Origin: Chthonomonas sp035294165
Lineage (GTDB): Bacteria > Armatimonadota > Chthonomonadetes > Chthonomonadales > Chthonomonadaceae
Reading direction: 5' to 3'
Length of the DNA stretch: 15,934 bases
Assembly: GCF_035294165.1 (NCBI RefSeq)
Contig: NZ_DATGLN010000132.1
Coordinates: forward strand, 1-15,934
A model generated the notes under the pieces. It saw only the letters and a program-made list of their open reading frames with translations, ran no database searches and was not told where the DNA came from. Both the position numbers and the translations under genes were made by a program. This document shows positions 7,905 to 15,275 of the stretch, one piece after another. Position 1 is the first letter of the stretch; every line of letters starts with the position of its first letter.

Positions 7905-9424
7905 GTTCGGCCGTCACCGGAGTGAATCGTCTCGACCGTATCATCAAGCAAGAACTCCGGCTCCTTCTCGGGAGCACTACCTTTGAACCCATTGACGATC
8001 GCTCCTACTTGTTCGCGGAGTTGCTCTCGGTCCACGAGCAGAAGGCAAACCACATATAAGCATCCCACAATGAATAGAGTCGCAGCGTCGCCCAGCCTAC
8101 CCTTCCAAGCGAGCACGTGCAGGCCGCGGACAATGGCAACCGCCCCTCCTGCCAGTGCCGCGCAAACGAGAGGACGGATGTAGCTACGTATGTTGAGATC
8201 AAGTACCAAATCGTGTATCCCCCGGTAACCAATCACCAGCCCTCCGATCTGGCTCAGCATCATGACCGCCGCAGCTCCTTGCGCACCCGCCAACCGAACG
8301 GCAGGAACCAGTAGCCCAAGTGTGAGGAGGACCTGAGCGAAGCGAAGACAAACCGCTGCACGAAGTCGACCCACCCCGGTCAGGAGGACCTTCAGATTGT
8401 CTACAAGAGGAAATAGGAAACCAAATATAGCAAACCATGGCAGAATCAACGCAACGCCGCTCCACCTCTCTCCGGATCCGTACAACACGGAAACGAGTTC
8501 GCGGGGAAACAACATGAGCCAAAGAAGGTAGGGACATAAGAGGCGAACTAGAAGACCGTGCGACAACTTATAGGTGTAGGAGAGAGTGCCACGGTCATGT
8601 TGTAGACTCGAATAAACAGGATAAGCTACTTGCACGGCACCGAGAGACACCGCGTAATGCCCGAGCTCACCGAGGTATCTGGCCCGATCATAGAATCCTA
8701 AGCTGGCTGTCCCCGCAAGGATGCCCAGGATAACCGTATCGCTACGGTACCATAACGTTTCCAGAGCCCTCCCCACGAACATCTGCCGGCCAAATTCCCA
8801 TAAACGGCGCGCAGTCTCACGGTCATACCCACCGGAGTACCTCCATCCGCTCGCAATACGCATTCCCAGGAACGTGATGACGGAAAGCACCGCCTCCCGA
8901 CCAAGTAAACTCCACACCCCCGCTCCAGCGTGAGCTAAGACAAGCGTCACAATAACCGATGCCAGGGTAGCAGAAAGTCGAACGAGTGCGATGGGATAGT
9001 AATCCAGTCGACGCTCTAGAAGGGCCGAGTAAACGTAGGAGATAACGCTAATGTTCCGGACAGCGAGCAGGGTAAAAAAGAGAGGTACGAACCGCCCCGG
9101 GAAGTGGGCACTGGCGAGAAGGGCGACCAATGCCCCGCCGAGCATCAACATCCCATACAGCTTCAAACTGAGAACGTAGGCTGTCTCTACGATCTTAGGA
9201 GCTCCCCACATCTGAATGACGCCTTGCGGCAAACTCGCCCCAGTAACCAGGGAAAGAAGCTCTGCGAGGGAGCCCGCTAGAGCAAACTGCCCAAAATCCT
9301 TCGGGAAGAGGAGCCGGACAAGAAGAAGGTTTAACCCGAAATTGAGGAGGAATGATAAGTAGCTAGCCCCACTGAGCCATGCCGCTCCTGCGAGCGCACG
9401 TCGGGCTCCGCCGAGAGGCTTCAT
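7901..9424 (-). CDS. Wzx-type polysaccharide flippase (MOP superfamily)
   Basis: A 507-residue, strongly hydrophobic protein with about 12-14 predicted membrane helices by eye, fitting the polysaccharide-exporter branch of the MOP superfamily (WzxC-like). Helix 1 with FLLNFGLNLLLVRLLFPKDF is typical: a basic residue and 'P..FG..AL' turn after the first helix. It would move the undecaprenyl-linked repeat unit from the cytoplasmic to the periplasmic face of the inner membrane. The C-terminal 40 residues are soluble and acidic (EKEPEFLLDDTVETIHSGDG). ATG at 9424 overlaps the upstream GT4 stop as ATGA and the gene's own stop overlaps the next start likewise. No Wzy polymerase gene accompanies it in this window. 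Confidence 0.9.
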   Translation of the reverse strand: MKPLGGARRALAGAAWLSGASYLSFLLNFGLNLLLVRLLFPKDFGQFALAGSLAELLSLVTGASLPQGVIQMWGAPKIVETAYVLSLKLYGMLMLGGALVALLASAHFPGRFVPLFFTLLAVRNISVISYVYSALLERRLDYYPIALVRLSATLASVIVTLVLAHAGAGVWSLLGREAVLSVITFLGMRIASGWRYSGGYDRETARRLWEFGRQMFVGRALETLWYRSDTVILGILAGTASLGFYDRARYLGELGHYAVSLGAVQVAYPVYSSLQHDRGTLSYTYKLSHGLLVRLLCPYLLWLMLFPRELVSVLYGSGERWSGVALILPWFAIFGFLFPLVDNLKVLLTGVGRLRAAVCLRFAQVLLTLGLLVPAVRLAGAQGAAAVMMLSQIGGLVIGYRGIHDLVLDLNIRSYIRPLVCAALAGGAVAIVRGLHVLAWKGRLGDAATLFIVGCLYVVCLLLVDREQLREQVGAIVNGFKGSAPEKEPEFLLDDTVETIHSGDGRT

Positions 9425-10659
9425 CCGTCACCCTCATTCTCCGACGGACACCCGATCATTTCGTCGGCGCGTAATTCAGCTCGATTCTCGCGGAGAAAGT
9501 GGAGTGCCTCGCAAACACCCTCCAAATCCGCCTGGAAAGAGTAACGGGCAATGATCTCCCGAGACAGGCGCCCCATCCTGGCACGCAGTTGGCGGTCACC
9601 AAGTACGATTTTGAGCACCCGGGCAAGAGCAGCCACGTCGCCCACGGGATAAACAAAGCCGTTTTCGCCCGGCCTAACTAAATCTGGCGCGGCGCCCACT
9701 CTGTCGCTGGCAATCACCGGAAGTCCGAAGCACATGCCCTCGTTAAGAACCAGTCCCCAGGGCTCATGATCTGAGGGCAGAACTAGGATATCAGCGGCCG
9801 CGTAGTATCGAGGAATCTGCGTCTGATTGACAAATCCAGTGATCGCTACCCATTTTGAACCCCGTGCTTCAGCCGCTGAGATCAGTCGCTGACGCTCCTG
9901 GCCATCTCCAAGGTACAAGAGTCCTGCGGGGGTATCCCTCACCACCTGAGTATAAGCCTCCAACAAGTCTAGCGGACGCTTTCGAGGGACTAACTTCCCC
10001 ACGTAAAGGACAATGGGTAGCCACCGGGGCCAGCCTAGTTCATCACGAAGATCATTAGCCGCGTTGGTCAGCCGTGCAGCCTCAGCGAAGAATCGATCAT
10101 TATCAACCGCATATGGAACGAAAAATATCTTCTCCTCGGGAACTCCGTAAAATCTGTAAAACTCCCGGTTCAAAGTTCCGATCGCCAACACGGCCGTCAC
10201 TCGTTGTAGGAGATACTTAAGCAACACAGATTTAACAATCCTCACCCACAGCGGCCGTGCGCTGTGAAGGTTCGATTCACCTCGCAGGAAAAGCGGCGTG
10301 TGGCTGAGCCACGATCCGATAAATGCAAACCATTCCGTAAGGTGGGCATATCCATGAACAATAACAGCATCATACTGACGCCGCATCAGAATTCCAAAGA
10401 TACCGGGATGGATAAAGCGTAGGAAACCACTACTCGACGGAAAGGGTGAATAATTTCGAAGCGTACTCCAGGGGTAACCTTCAAGCAACGGGATGTCCCA
10501 CTGCACAGGCTGTCCGAACTCTGGATCATACCGGACGCCCGGGTGCTCCATGTAGTACACATGGAGGGCAATCTGGGGATGCTCGGCCATACGTCGCAGC
10601 AGAGGCACCTGATATTGGATAGGGTGAGATACCAAATAGGCAATTCGGAATCGCTTCAT
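9421..10659 (-). CDS. GT4 glycosyltransferase
   Basis: A 412-residue GT-B glycosyltransferase. The N-terminus MKRFRIAYLVSHPIQYQVPL is a common opening of this GT4 subgroup ('SHPIQYQVP'). FLRGESN (124-130) and VPYAVDNDRF (181-190) follow. The donor domain has VGKLVPRKRPLDLLEA (220-235), LYLGDGQER and the E-x7-E motif in HEPWGLVLNEGM (Glu299 and Glu307). The tail after about residue 380 is polar and probably flexible. It is expected to add a sugar to the lipid-linked repeat unit; specificity is unknown. ATG at 10659 overlaps the methyltransferase stop as ATGA, and its own stop overlaps the flippase start the same way, so the three genes are translationally coupled. Confidence 0.9.
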   Translation of the reverse strand: MKRFRIAYLVSHPIQYQVPLLRRMAEHPQIALHVYYMEHPGVRYDPEFGQPVQWDIPLLEGYPWSTLRNYSPFPSSSGFLRFIHPGIFGILMRRQYDAVIVHGYAHLTEWFAFIGSWLSHTPLFLRGESNLHSARPLWVRIVKSVLLKYLLQRVTAVLAIGTLNREFYRFYGVPEEKIFFVPYAVDNDRFFAEAARLTNAANDLRDELGWPRWLPIVLYVGKLVPRKRPLDLLEAYTQVVRDTPAGLLYLGDGQERQRLISAAEARGSKWVAITGFVNQTQIPRYYAAADILVLPSDHEPWGLVLNEGMCFGLPVIASDRVGAAPDLVRPGENGFVYPVGDVAALARVLKIVLGDRQLRARMGRLSREIIARYSFQADLEGVCEALHFLRENRAELRADEMIGCPSENEGDG

Positions 10660-11399
10660 ATCTTCTCCGCGACCGCCAGGAGATTGGAAGTGAATACACC
10701 GCTCCCCGCCGTCCCCTGTTCAACAAGAAAGTAAAGGCGAACTATCTGCTTTATCATCTTCCAGATTATCCAGCGAACAGCACTGGCAGGACCATGGATC
10801 CAGGGCTCAAGAGCATATACCTGAATGTTTCCGAATCCCGCGACCTTTAGAACCTGCTTAATGCTTGAGGGAGTGAATGCAATCTCGTGGGTAAAATCTC
10901 CATAGAGAATCCACGACACAAAGGGGGAGTCGGCGTTGGGCGTACGCAGCAAAATTCGACCTCGAGGACGTAGCGCCTGATATGCAAGGTCAAGAAAAAG
11001 TAGAATCTCATCCTTCGTAAAGTGCTCAATAACATCCAGCGCAACGATCATATCAAACTCTTCGACATGTGCCGGAAGGTACTCAAACAGGTTCGCCACC
11101 TCAACATCATCAATGCCAAGATGCCTCGCCAAGGTGACCTGCTCCTCTCCAAGATCGATACCCTGCACCTCTCGGTATCCCCGTCCTCGTAGGAACGAAA
11201 TGAAATTTCCCGCACCGCACCCCACTTCCAGTATTTTTGCGTCTTTCGACGTCGGCAGGTACCGTCCATACAAAGCCGAAAATAACCTCGCATCGTGGTC
11301 CACCTGGGAACGCGTGAACGATCGGCATGCTCCCAGGTGGGAGGATACGTAGGTCCTGTAGAATCGCTCTCTAAATCGCATAGTGAGGTTGTCTTTCAT
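10656..11399 (-). CDS. Class I SAM-dependent methyltransferase
   Basis: A 247-residue methyltransferase of the Methyltransf_11/23 type. Motif I is EVGCGAGNF (58-66), the acidic residue binding the SAM ribose is Asp82 in GIDLG, and motif IV region LDVIEHF (121-127) and the post-motif PRGRILLRTPN are present. A hydrophobic, basic stretch near 206-226 (SAVRWIIWKMIKQIVRLYFLV) may lie on the membrane. In this setting it probably methylates a sugar of the polysaccharide or its precursor. I chose the ATG at 11399 (MKDNLTMRF), which has GGATGG just upstream. The frame stays open to an ATG at 11537, but those extra 46 residues are translated from the terminal repeat and flank of the adjacent IS256 copy and are not credible. 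The IS end lies only 27 bases upstream, so the original promoter of this lead gene may be displaced. GC content is clearly lower than in the nucleotidyltransferase. Confidence 0.87.
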   Translation of the reverse strand: MKDNLTMRFRERFYRTYVSSHLGACRSFTRSQVDHDARLFSALYGRYLPTSKDAKILEVGCGAGNFISFLRGRGYREVQGIDLGEEQVTLARHLGIDDVEVANLFEYLPAHVEEFDMIVALDVIEHFTKDEILLFLDLAYQALRPRGRILLRTPNADSPFVSWILYGDFTHEIAFTPSSIKQVLKVAGFGNIQVYALEPWIHGPASAVRWIIWKMIKQIVRLYFLVEQGTAGSGVFTSNLLAVAEKI

Positions 11400-11426
11400 T
11401 ACCATCCGTGGGTGATGTGGTAGAGG

Positions 11427-11451
11427 TCCTGTAAAAGTTGACGGCCTGGGC
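11427..11451 (+). repeat. IS256-type left terminal inverted repeat
   Basis: This 25-base repeat matches the reverse complement of 12831-12855 at 21 of 25 positions; the four differences cluster in the middle. It defines the element's left edge, 27 bases from the methyltransferase start. Confidence 0.85.
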
Positions 11452-11511
11452 TCCCCTAATGGGGGCGGGAGACACCAACTCCTTGCGGAGCAGAAAGGGA
11501 AACCCAAACCC

Positions 11512-12780
11512 ATGCCCAGGATAGCACCGAGCGCCAAGATTCGGGAAGAGATCGCGCGGCTGCTCCACGACGGCGTGCCGGAGGACCGGGACGTGGTGGG
11601 GACCCTGCTCCGGGTGGGGGCTCAGCGGTTGGCGCAGGAGCTGCTCGAGGAAGAGGCTACGGACTCCCTGGGCCGGGACCGCTACGTCCGTCACCGCGGC
11701 CCCGAACCCCATCGCGGGTCCCGAAACGGCTACGAGCCCGCCCAGGTGCGGACGGCCGAAGGCGACATCCCGTTGCAACTCCCCTAGGTCCGGTAGACCC
11801 TGGTACCCTCCCAGTCCCGGCTCCTCAGCTTCTTGCGCGGCCCCACCGATGTCCTCGACCGCCTGGTCGCCGAGATGGATCCGCGGGGGCTCTCGACGCG
11901 CGACATCGAGGACACCTTCCCCGACGTCCCCGGGACCAGCCTGGTCAGCGCGAGCGTGGTGAGTGCCGTCACCGTGCGCCTGGGGGAGGAGTCCCAGGCC
12001 TTCACCCGGTGCGACCTGTCGGGCTTTGCCGTCGAGTACCTGTTCATGGACGCGGTCTAGGAGTCCCTCCGGCTCCAGGGGGGCGGTGTCGAGGGCCTCT
12101 TGGGCGCCTGGACGATCCTCGCCGATGGCCGGCAAGTCTTGCGGCACCTGCCCTGGGGCACCACGGAGAGCGACTGCTGCGGGCTGGGGATGCTGCGGAA
12201 CCTGGTCCGCCGCGGCCTGCGCCCGCCGGTGAGCCTCACGAGCGACGGGGGGCCGGGGCTGCTGCGTGCGATCAAAGAGACTTGGCCCACAAGCCTGCGG
12301 TTCCGCTGCTGGGGGCCCAAGAGGCCGAATGTGCTGGACAGGATGCCCGACGCGGCGGGGGCCGAGGTTAAGTCCCCTGTCGTCGCACTCCACGGCGCGC
12401 CGACCTATGAGGAGGGACGGTAGACCGCGCTGGCGGTCCCGGCGCGCTTTGCGCGTCTCTACCCGACGGCCTTGGCTACGCGCCGGGACGATCTGGAGGC
12501 GCGTCTCGCCCCTCTGCGCCTCCCGGGCGCGTACCGGAAGTCTGCGCGGACCGCGAATGTGATCGAGCGGAGCGTCCTGGAAGAGCACCGACGCACCAAG
12601 AGCATCCCGTGGTTCCTCGATGCGCGGAGCTGCCTGAAGCTCGTGTACGCACCCCTGGTGCGGTCCAGTCAGCGCTGGCAGCGGATTCGCATCATCGACG
12701 CGGAGCGTACTCACCTGTTGCGCCTCCGCCAGGATCTGGGCCTTCCGCTCCACCGGGCGTCTGCGCTCATGAACCAGTAG
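11512..12780 (+). pseudogene. IS256-family transposase interrupted by three in-frame TAG codons
   Basis: A 423-codon frame from ATG 11512 to TAG 12778-12780 encoding a mutator-type (IS256) DDE transposase. The frame is never shifted but contains TAG at 11785, 12058 and 12421 (codons 92, 183 and 304). Family features persist: GLSTRDIEDTFPDVPGTSLVS, the first catalytic Asp180 (FMDAV), Asp245 (LTSDGGPGLL) and Glu352 (NVIERSVLEEHRR). The spacing of 65 and 107 residues is that expected for IS256. The Cys-x2-His motif after the second Asp is damaged: RCWGPKRPNVL keeps Cys but lacks the His. Codons 92 and 304 sit where relatives could have Gln; codon 183 sits where Tyr is usual (DAVYES). Loss of the transposase by point nonsense changes is the simplest reading; suppression of amber codons is the alternative. 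Confidence 0.85.
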
Positions 12781-12830
12781 CACCACAAGACGTCTCCAGA
12801 AGAGGAGGGGAGTGGCGCAGCATGCATCGC

Positions 12831-12855
12831 GCCCAGGCCGTTGGCTCTTACAGGA
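12831..12855 (-). repeat. IS256-type right terminal inverted repeat
   Basis: The reverse complement matches the left repeat at 21 of 25 positions and sets the right edge of the element. Confidence 0.85.
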
Positions 12856-13105
12856 ACTTTCGAACTTCATCCCATCCGCATTCATAATGAGCTCCCAAGA
12901 TGCGAGAAGGACCGGACCTCTTTCCAATTGGTGCCTTTGTTCATCGCGTGACCCATATGGAACCGCGCGAGTCCACTACAAGTCGCAATTAGCTAATACC
13001 ACTTCCTACATCCGCTCTATTGCGAATTCTTTCCGATCCGAAAGTCTCCCTCCTACTTGGCCACGGGTGATCTCCAGACAAGCTATTGATAAGTCTCTAG
13101 TACTA
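12856..13105. other. Non-coding stretch with no recognisable gene
   Basis: These 250 bases between the IS256 copy and the intron-like segment are more AT-rich than the IS. I translated the minus strand and found only short frames without family resemblance, the longest about 35 codons starting near the right end. It could be the original upstream region of the polysaccharide operon, pushed away by the IS, but no convincing -35/-10 pair on the minus strand was found. The right end carries the palindrome CTAGTACTAG just before the intron-like start. Confidence 0.5.
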
Positions 13106-13763
13106 GTGTGCCCGGCATGCTGTTCTCTCGCAGGTTAAAGACCTGCCGGTCCAACTGGATGCGGACCGTAGCCGAAAAGGGGAGGGTGTCCCTCGCGAGG
13201 CGGAATCTGAAGGACCTGAGGCAAACCACCAGGCCGCAGCCGAGGCTGTCGAAGCCAGGCGAACCGGTCGGCGCGAACCGCTGGAGGCCCGACTCTGCTA
13301 GTACTGGAGGAAGCGGCATCCAGAGAAGACCAGGGGGATCAGTCGTGGGTGCGGGCAGTATGGTGGGACAGAGAGCAGCATGACCCGGAGAGGCCTGATC
13401 GCGTCCTGTGCTGGCGAGGTTCGGTCTCGTTCAGGCAGGTAGGCGAAGTATAACGCGGGAGCGGAAAAGCGGAGCCGAAGCGCGCTCAGGAATCGGGTGG
13501 CTCCATAGTAGTGATGACGGCCTGGGAAACCAGGCAAGAGCGAAGGGGGCCAGCTCAGCTGAAGAGGCGGTGGTGAGGAGAGAGTGGGGGATGGTGTCTC
13601 CTTGGGAGCAGCCACCGAACCTAAAGAAGACTCACCTCTCACATCGTTCTCTGTCCAGGGCGTTAGCCCGTGGATGGTTTGACCGAAGGCTGAGTTAGAG
13701 CGGCTTAAGGGAGATCCGTACGAGCCGTTCGGCAGAGGGGTCCCAGGTGATCCCTGGTCCTAC
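13106..13763 (+). mobile_element. Group II intron-like RNA segment without a reverse transcriptase
   Basis: The segment begins GTGTGCCCGG, matching the 5' GUGYG of group II introns. Just inside is the hairpin GCAGGT-taaag-ACCTGC (13130-13146), the 'AGGUxAAAGxCCU' element common in domain I. GTAGCCGAAAAGGGGAGGG and the purine-rich, stem-filled sequence with GGGTGGCTCCATAGTAGTGA (around 13495-13514) also resemble domain I-III sequence of bacterial introns. The 3' part, GATCCGTACGAGCCG followed by a CCAGG-tgatc-CCTGG hairpin and CCTAC (13737-13763), looks like the domain V entry and domain VI with an AY 3' end. Domain V itself appears collapsed: GAGCCG is followed almost at once by TTCGGCAGA, leaving no room for the normal 34-base hairpin. 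No reverse-transcriptase/maturase frame exists in the 658 bases. Identification rests on remembered motifs, not a covariance-model search. Confidence 0.55.
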
Positions 13764-13778
13764 TCGACCAGCCACACT

Positions 13779-15193
13779 TCATTGTTGACCCTCGTGGAGT
13801 CGCGCCACGCGGCGTTGGTAATGACAGCGTTGGGCGCGTGCTTGGTGGCGCCGCCGCCACGTCGACCATCGCAGGGTGTGCGCGAGATCCGGCGGAGTGC
13901 TCCAGACGAGTCGACACAGGAGATGCCGCACTTCGGGGAGCGTCAACGGGAGCACGGCGGCGAGGCTCACGGCTTCGCACGGTGTGGCTGTGCGCGTCCG
14001 CGGCCCCCCTTTTGCCCGCTGTCCGAGCGGGTCTGCGCACGCACCACGGTGAGGTACGCATGCGCCAAGAGGGCCAGGGTAATGTGACGATACCACCCGG
14101 TCCACCGTCGCACCTCGTACTGATCAAGGCCCACGTCCCCCTTGGCCTGCGCGAACGCCTCTTCAATCGCCCACCGGACCCCGGCCACGCGGACCAGCTC
14201 GCGTAGCGGCGTCGCGGCTGGGCCCCAACAGACATAGTAGGCCAGGTCCGTCGGCTCCGTCAGACTCCGGCGGACCAGGAGCCAAGAGCCGGTCCCGGGC
14301 TCGCCCACCGGGCGCAGGGGAACCCGCGCCCACTCATACACCCGCGGCCCCTTGGCCCCCGCGCCGGCGCTGAGCAGGTGCCACCGATTCGCCGGTACGT
14401 GAGCCGCCAGCGTGGCCACCGCTATCTGGGCGGGGCCTCGGGCGGTGAGGACCCACACGCGCTCGGTGCGCTTGCAGGCCAATACATAAGGGATGCGCCG
14501 TTGCTCCAACCACAGACGGAGGGCCCGATCGTTGCCGTAGACCTCGTCCGCCGTGACCCAGCGCGCCGGGATGTGGTGCGCGAAGGCCCGCTCGAGCATG
14601 ACGCGGGCTATCTGGGGCTTGGTCCGAAACGGGACCTCTGCGGGCACCCCGGCGTCGCGGCGCCGCGCACTGTCCTCGGCCCACTCCTGGGGCAAGTACA
14701 ATTCCCGGTCCACGAACGCATGCCCCCGCAGGCTGACATATGCCAGAAACACCCCGATCTGACAGTTCTCGATCCGCCCCGCCGTGCCGCTGTACTGGCG
14801 TTGCACCCCCACCGACTTGGTCCCTTTCTTCAGAAAGCCCGTCTCATCCACGACCAGCACCGCCTGCGGGTCTCCCAGGTGCTCGACGACATACGCCCGC
14901 AGATCGTCGCGCACGGCGTCCGCATCCCACTCATAGGTCGCCAGCAGACGCTGGATCCCATCTGGGGTCGGATCGCCCACATACTCCGCCAGTTGCCAGC
15001 CGTTCTTGCGCTCGATGGGCCCGAGCAACCCGCGGAGGTAGGCCAACGCCCGTGCCCGCGGCTCACGACGCGCAAAATGCGGCGCGATGCGGGCGTGCAT
15101 CCGCTCCAACCCTGTCGCCCAAGCAGCGACTTCTTCCGGTGTGGGGGATTCCTTCAGATGCCGTGGCCCGTGCCCTGCAGCGATGGATGCCAT
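13779..15193 (-). pseudogene. IS701-family transposase with a -1 frame change near its C-terminus (frameshifted or recoded)
   Basis: The main frame runs from ATG 15193 to TGA 13967 (408 codons) and encodes an IS701-type DDE transposase: VLVVDETGFLKKGTKSVGVQ with Asp116, WVTADEVYG with Asp216, and RWAIEEAFAQAKG with Glu344, then QYEVRRWTGWYRHITLA. The frame ends in an unrelated basic tail. The conserved family C-terminus, LTLPEVRHLL... LRWSTWRRRHQAR..HY.RR, is encoded in the -1 frame, ending at TGA 13779. Joining the frames at the heptamer at 14006-14012 gives a 471-residue protein. ATG 15193 is chosen because the protein begins MASIAAGHG there and GAGAGGTG lies ten bases upstream; an in-frame TTG at 15229 lacks such support. 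Whether this is a dead gene, a base error in the A4G6 run, or programmed frameshifting cannot be decided from sequence alone. Confidence 0.8.
14006..14012 (-). other. Slippery heptamer A-AAG-GGG, candidate -1 ribosomal frameshift site
   Basis: In the reading frame of the IS701 transposase the codons here are CAA AAG GGG GGC, giving a perfect X-XXY-YYZ heptamer (A AAG GGG) in the zero frame. Slipping back one base yields AAA GGG GGG CCG and enters the frame that encodes the conserved C-terminus. About eleven bases downstream CGCAC and GTGCG can form a five-base stem around a nine-base loop. Loss of one G from an original seven-G run would produce the same picture. Confidence 0.45.
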
Positions 15194-15275
15194 GATGAGG
15201 GAACACCTCTCTGAGCGCAATGTGTGCAACGAATCTCTCCCAAACTATACCATGGTTTTAACTGCGGCTGTAATA

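Larger units (their letters stand above)
11427..12855 (+). mobile_element. IS256-family insertion sequence, decayed
   Basis: A 1429-base element bounded by imperfect inverted repeats and holding one transposase frame on the plus strand. The size is usual for IS256 relatives. The left end starts TCCTGTAAAAG and ends ACGGCCTGGGC; the right end, inverted, is TCCTGTAAGAG... ACGGCCTGGGC. No matching 8-9 base target duplication is visible: left flank TGGTAGAGG, right flank ACTTTCGAA. That suggests age or a later rearrangement. The right part between the transposase stop (12780) and the terminal repeat is about 50 bases. Confidence 0.85.
13764..15275 (-). mobile_element. IS701-family insertion sequence inserted into an IS110 transposase
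   Basis: A 1512-base element, normal for the family, with its transposase on the minus strand. The boundaries are proposed from weak inverted repeats: the left edge starts TCGACCAGCCACACTT and the right edge, inverted, TATTACAGCCGCAGTT, which agree at 11 of the first 18 positions. The right flank is CTAA, fitting the YTAR target known for IS701; the left flank is CTAC, one base different from a perfect four-base duplication. The left edge coincides with the end of the group II intron-like segment, and the right edge cuts the IS110 coding frame. Confidence 0.6.

Noticed and set aside
11400..11537. N-terminal extension of the methyltransferase to an ATG at 11537
   Set aside because: The added 46 residues are translated from the IS256 terminal repeat and its flank; the family N-terminus and a ribosome-binding site fit ATG 11399.
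11785..12780. Genome-wide reassignment of TAG to a sense codon
   Set aside because: None of the polysaccharide genes contains an internal TAG, and the epimerase gene ends at TAG in a position that fits the family length.
11418..12864. Target-site duplication of the IS256 copy
   Set aside because: The nine bases on each side (TGGTAGAGG and ACTTTCGAA) do not match in either orientation.
11371..12927. A 518-codon open frame on the minus strand across the IS256 copy
   Set aside because: It is the antisense of the IS256 transposase in GC-rich DNA, shows low-complexity composition, and has no family motif; the plus-strand frame carries the DDE motifs and inverted repeats.
13106..13763. CRISPR array, tRNA or small RNA genes in the repeat-rich mobile block
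   Set aside because: No regularly spaced direct repeats and no cloverleaf with a CCA end or anticodon arm were seen.
13705..14235. A 176-codon minus-strand frame overlapping the IS701 C-terminus
   Set aside because: Its residues do not match the family; the adjacent frame ending at 13779 carries the conserved IS701 C-terminal motifs.
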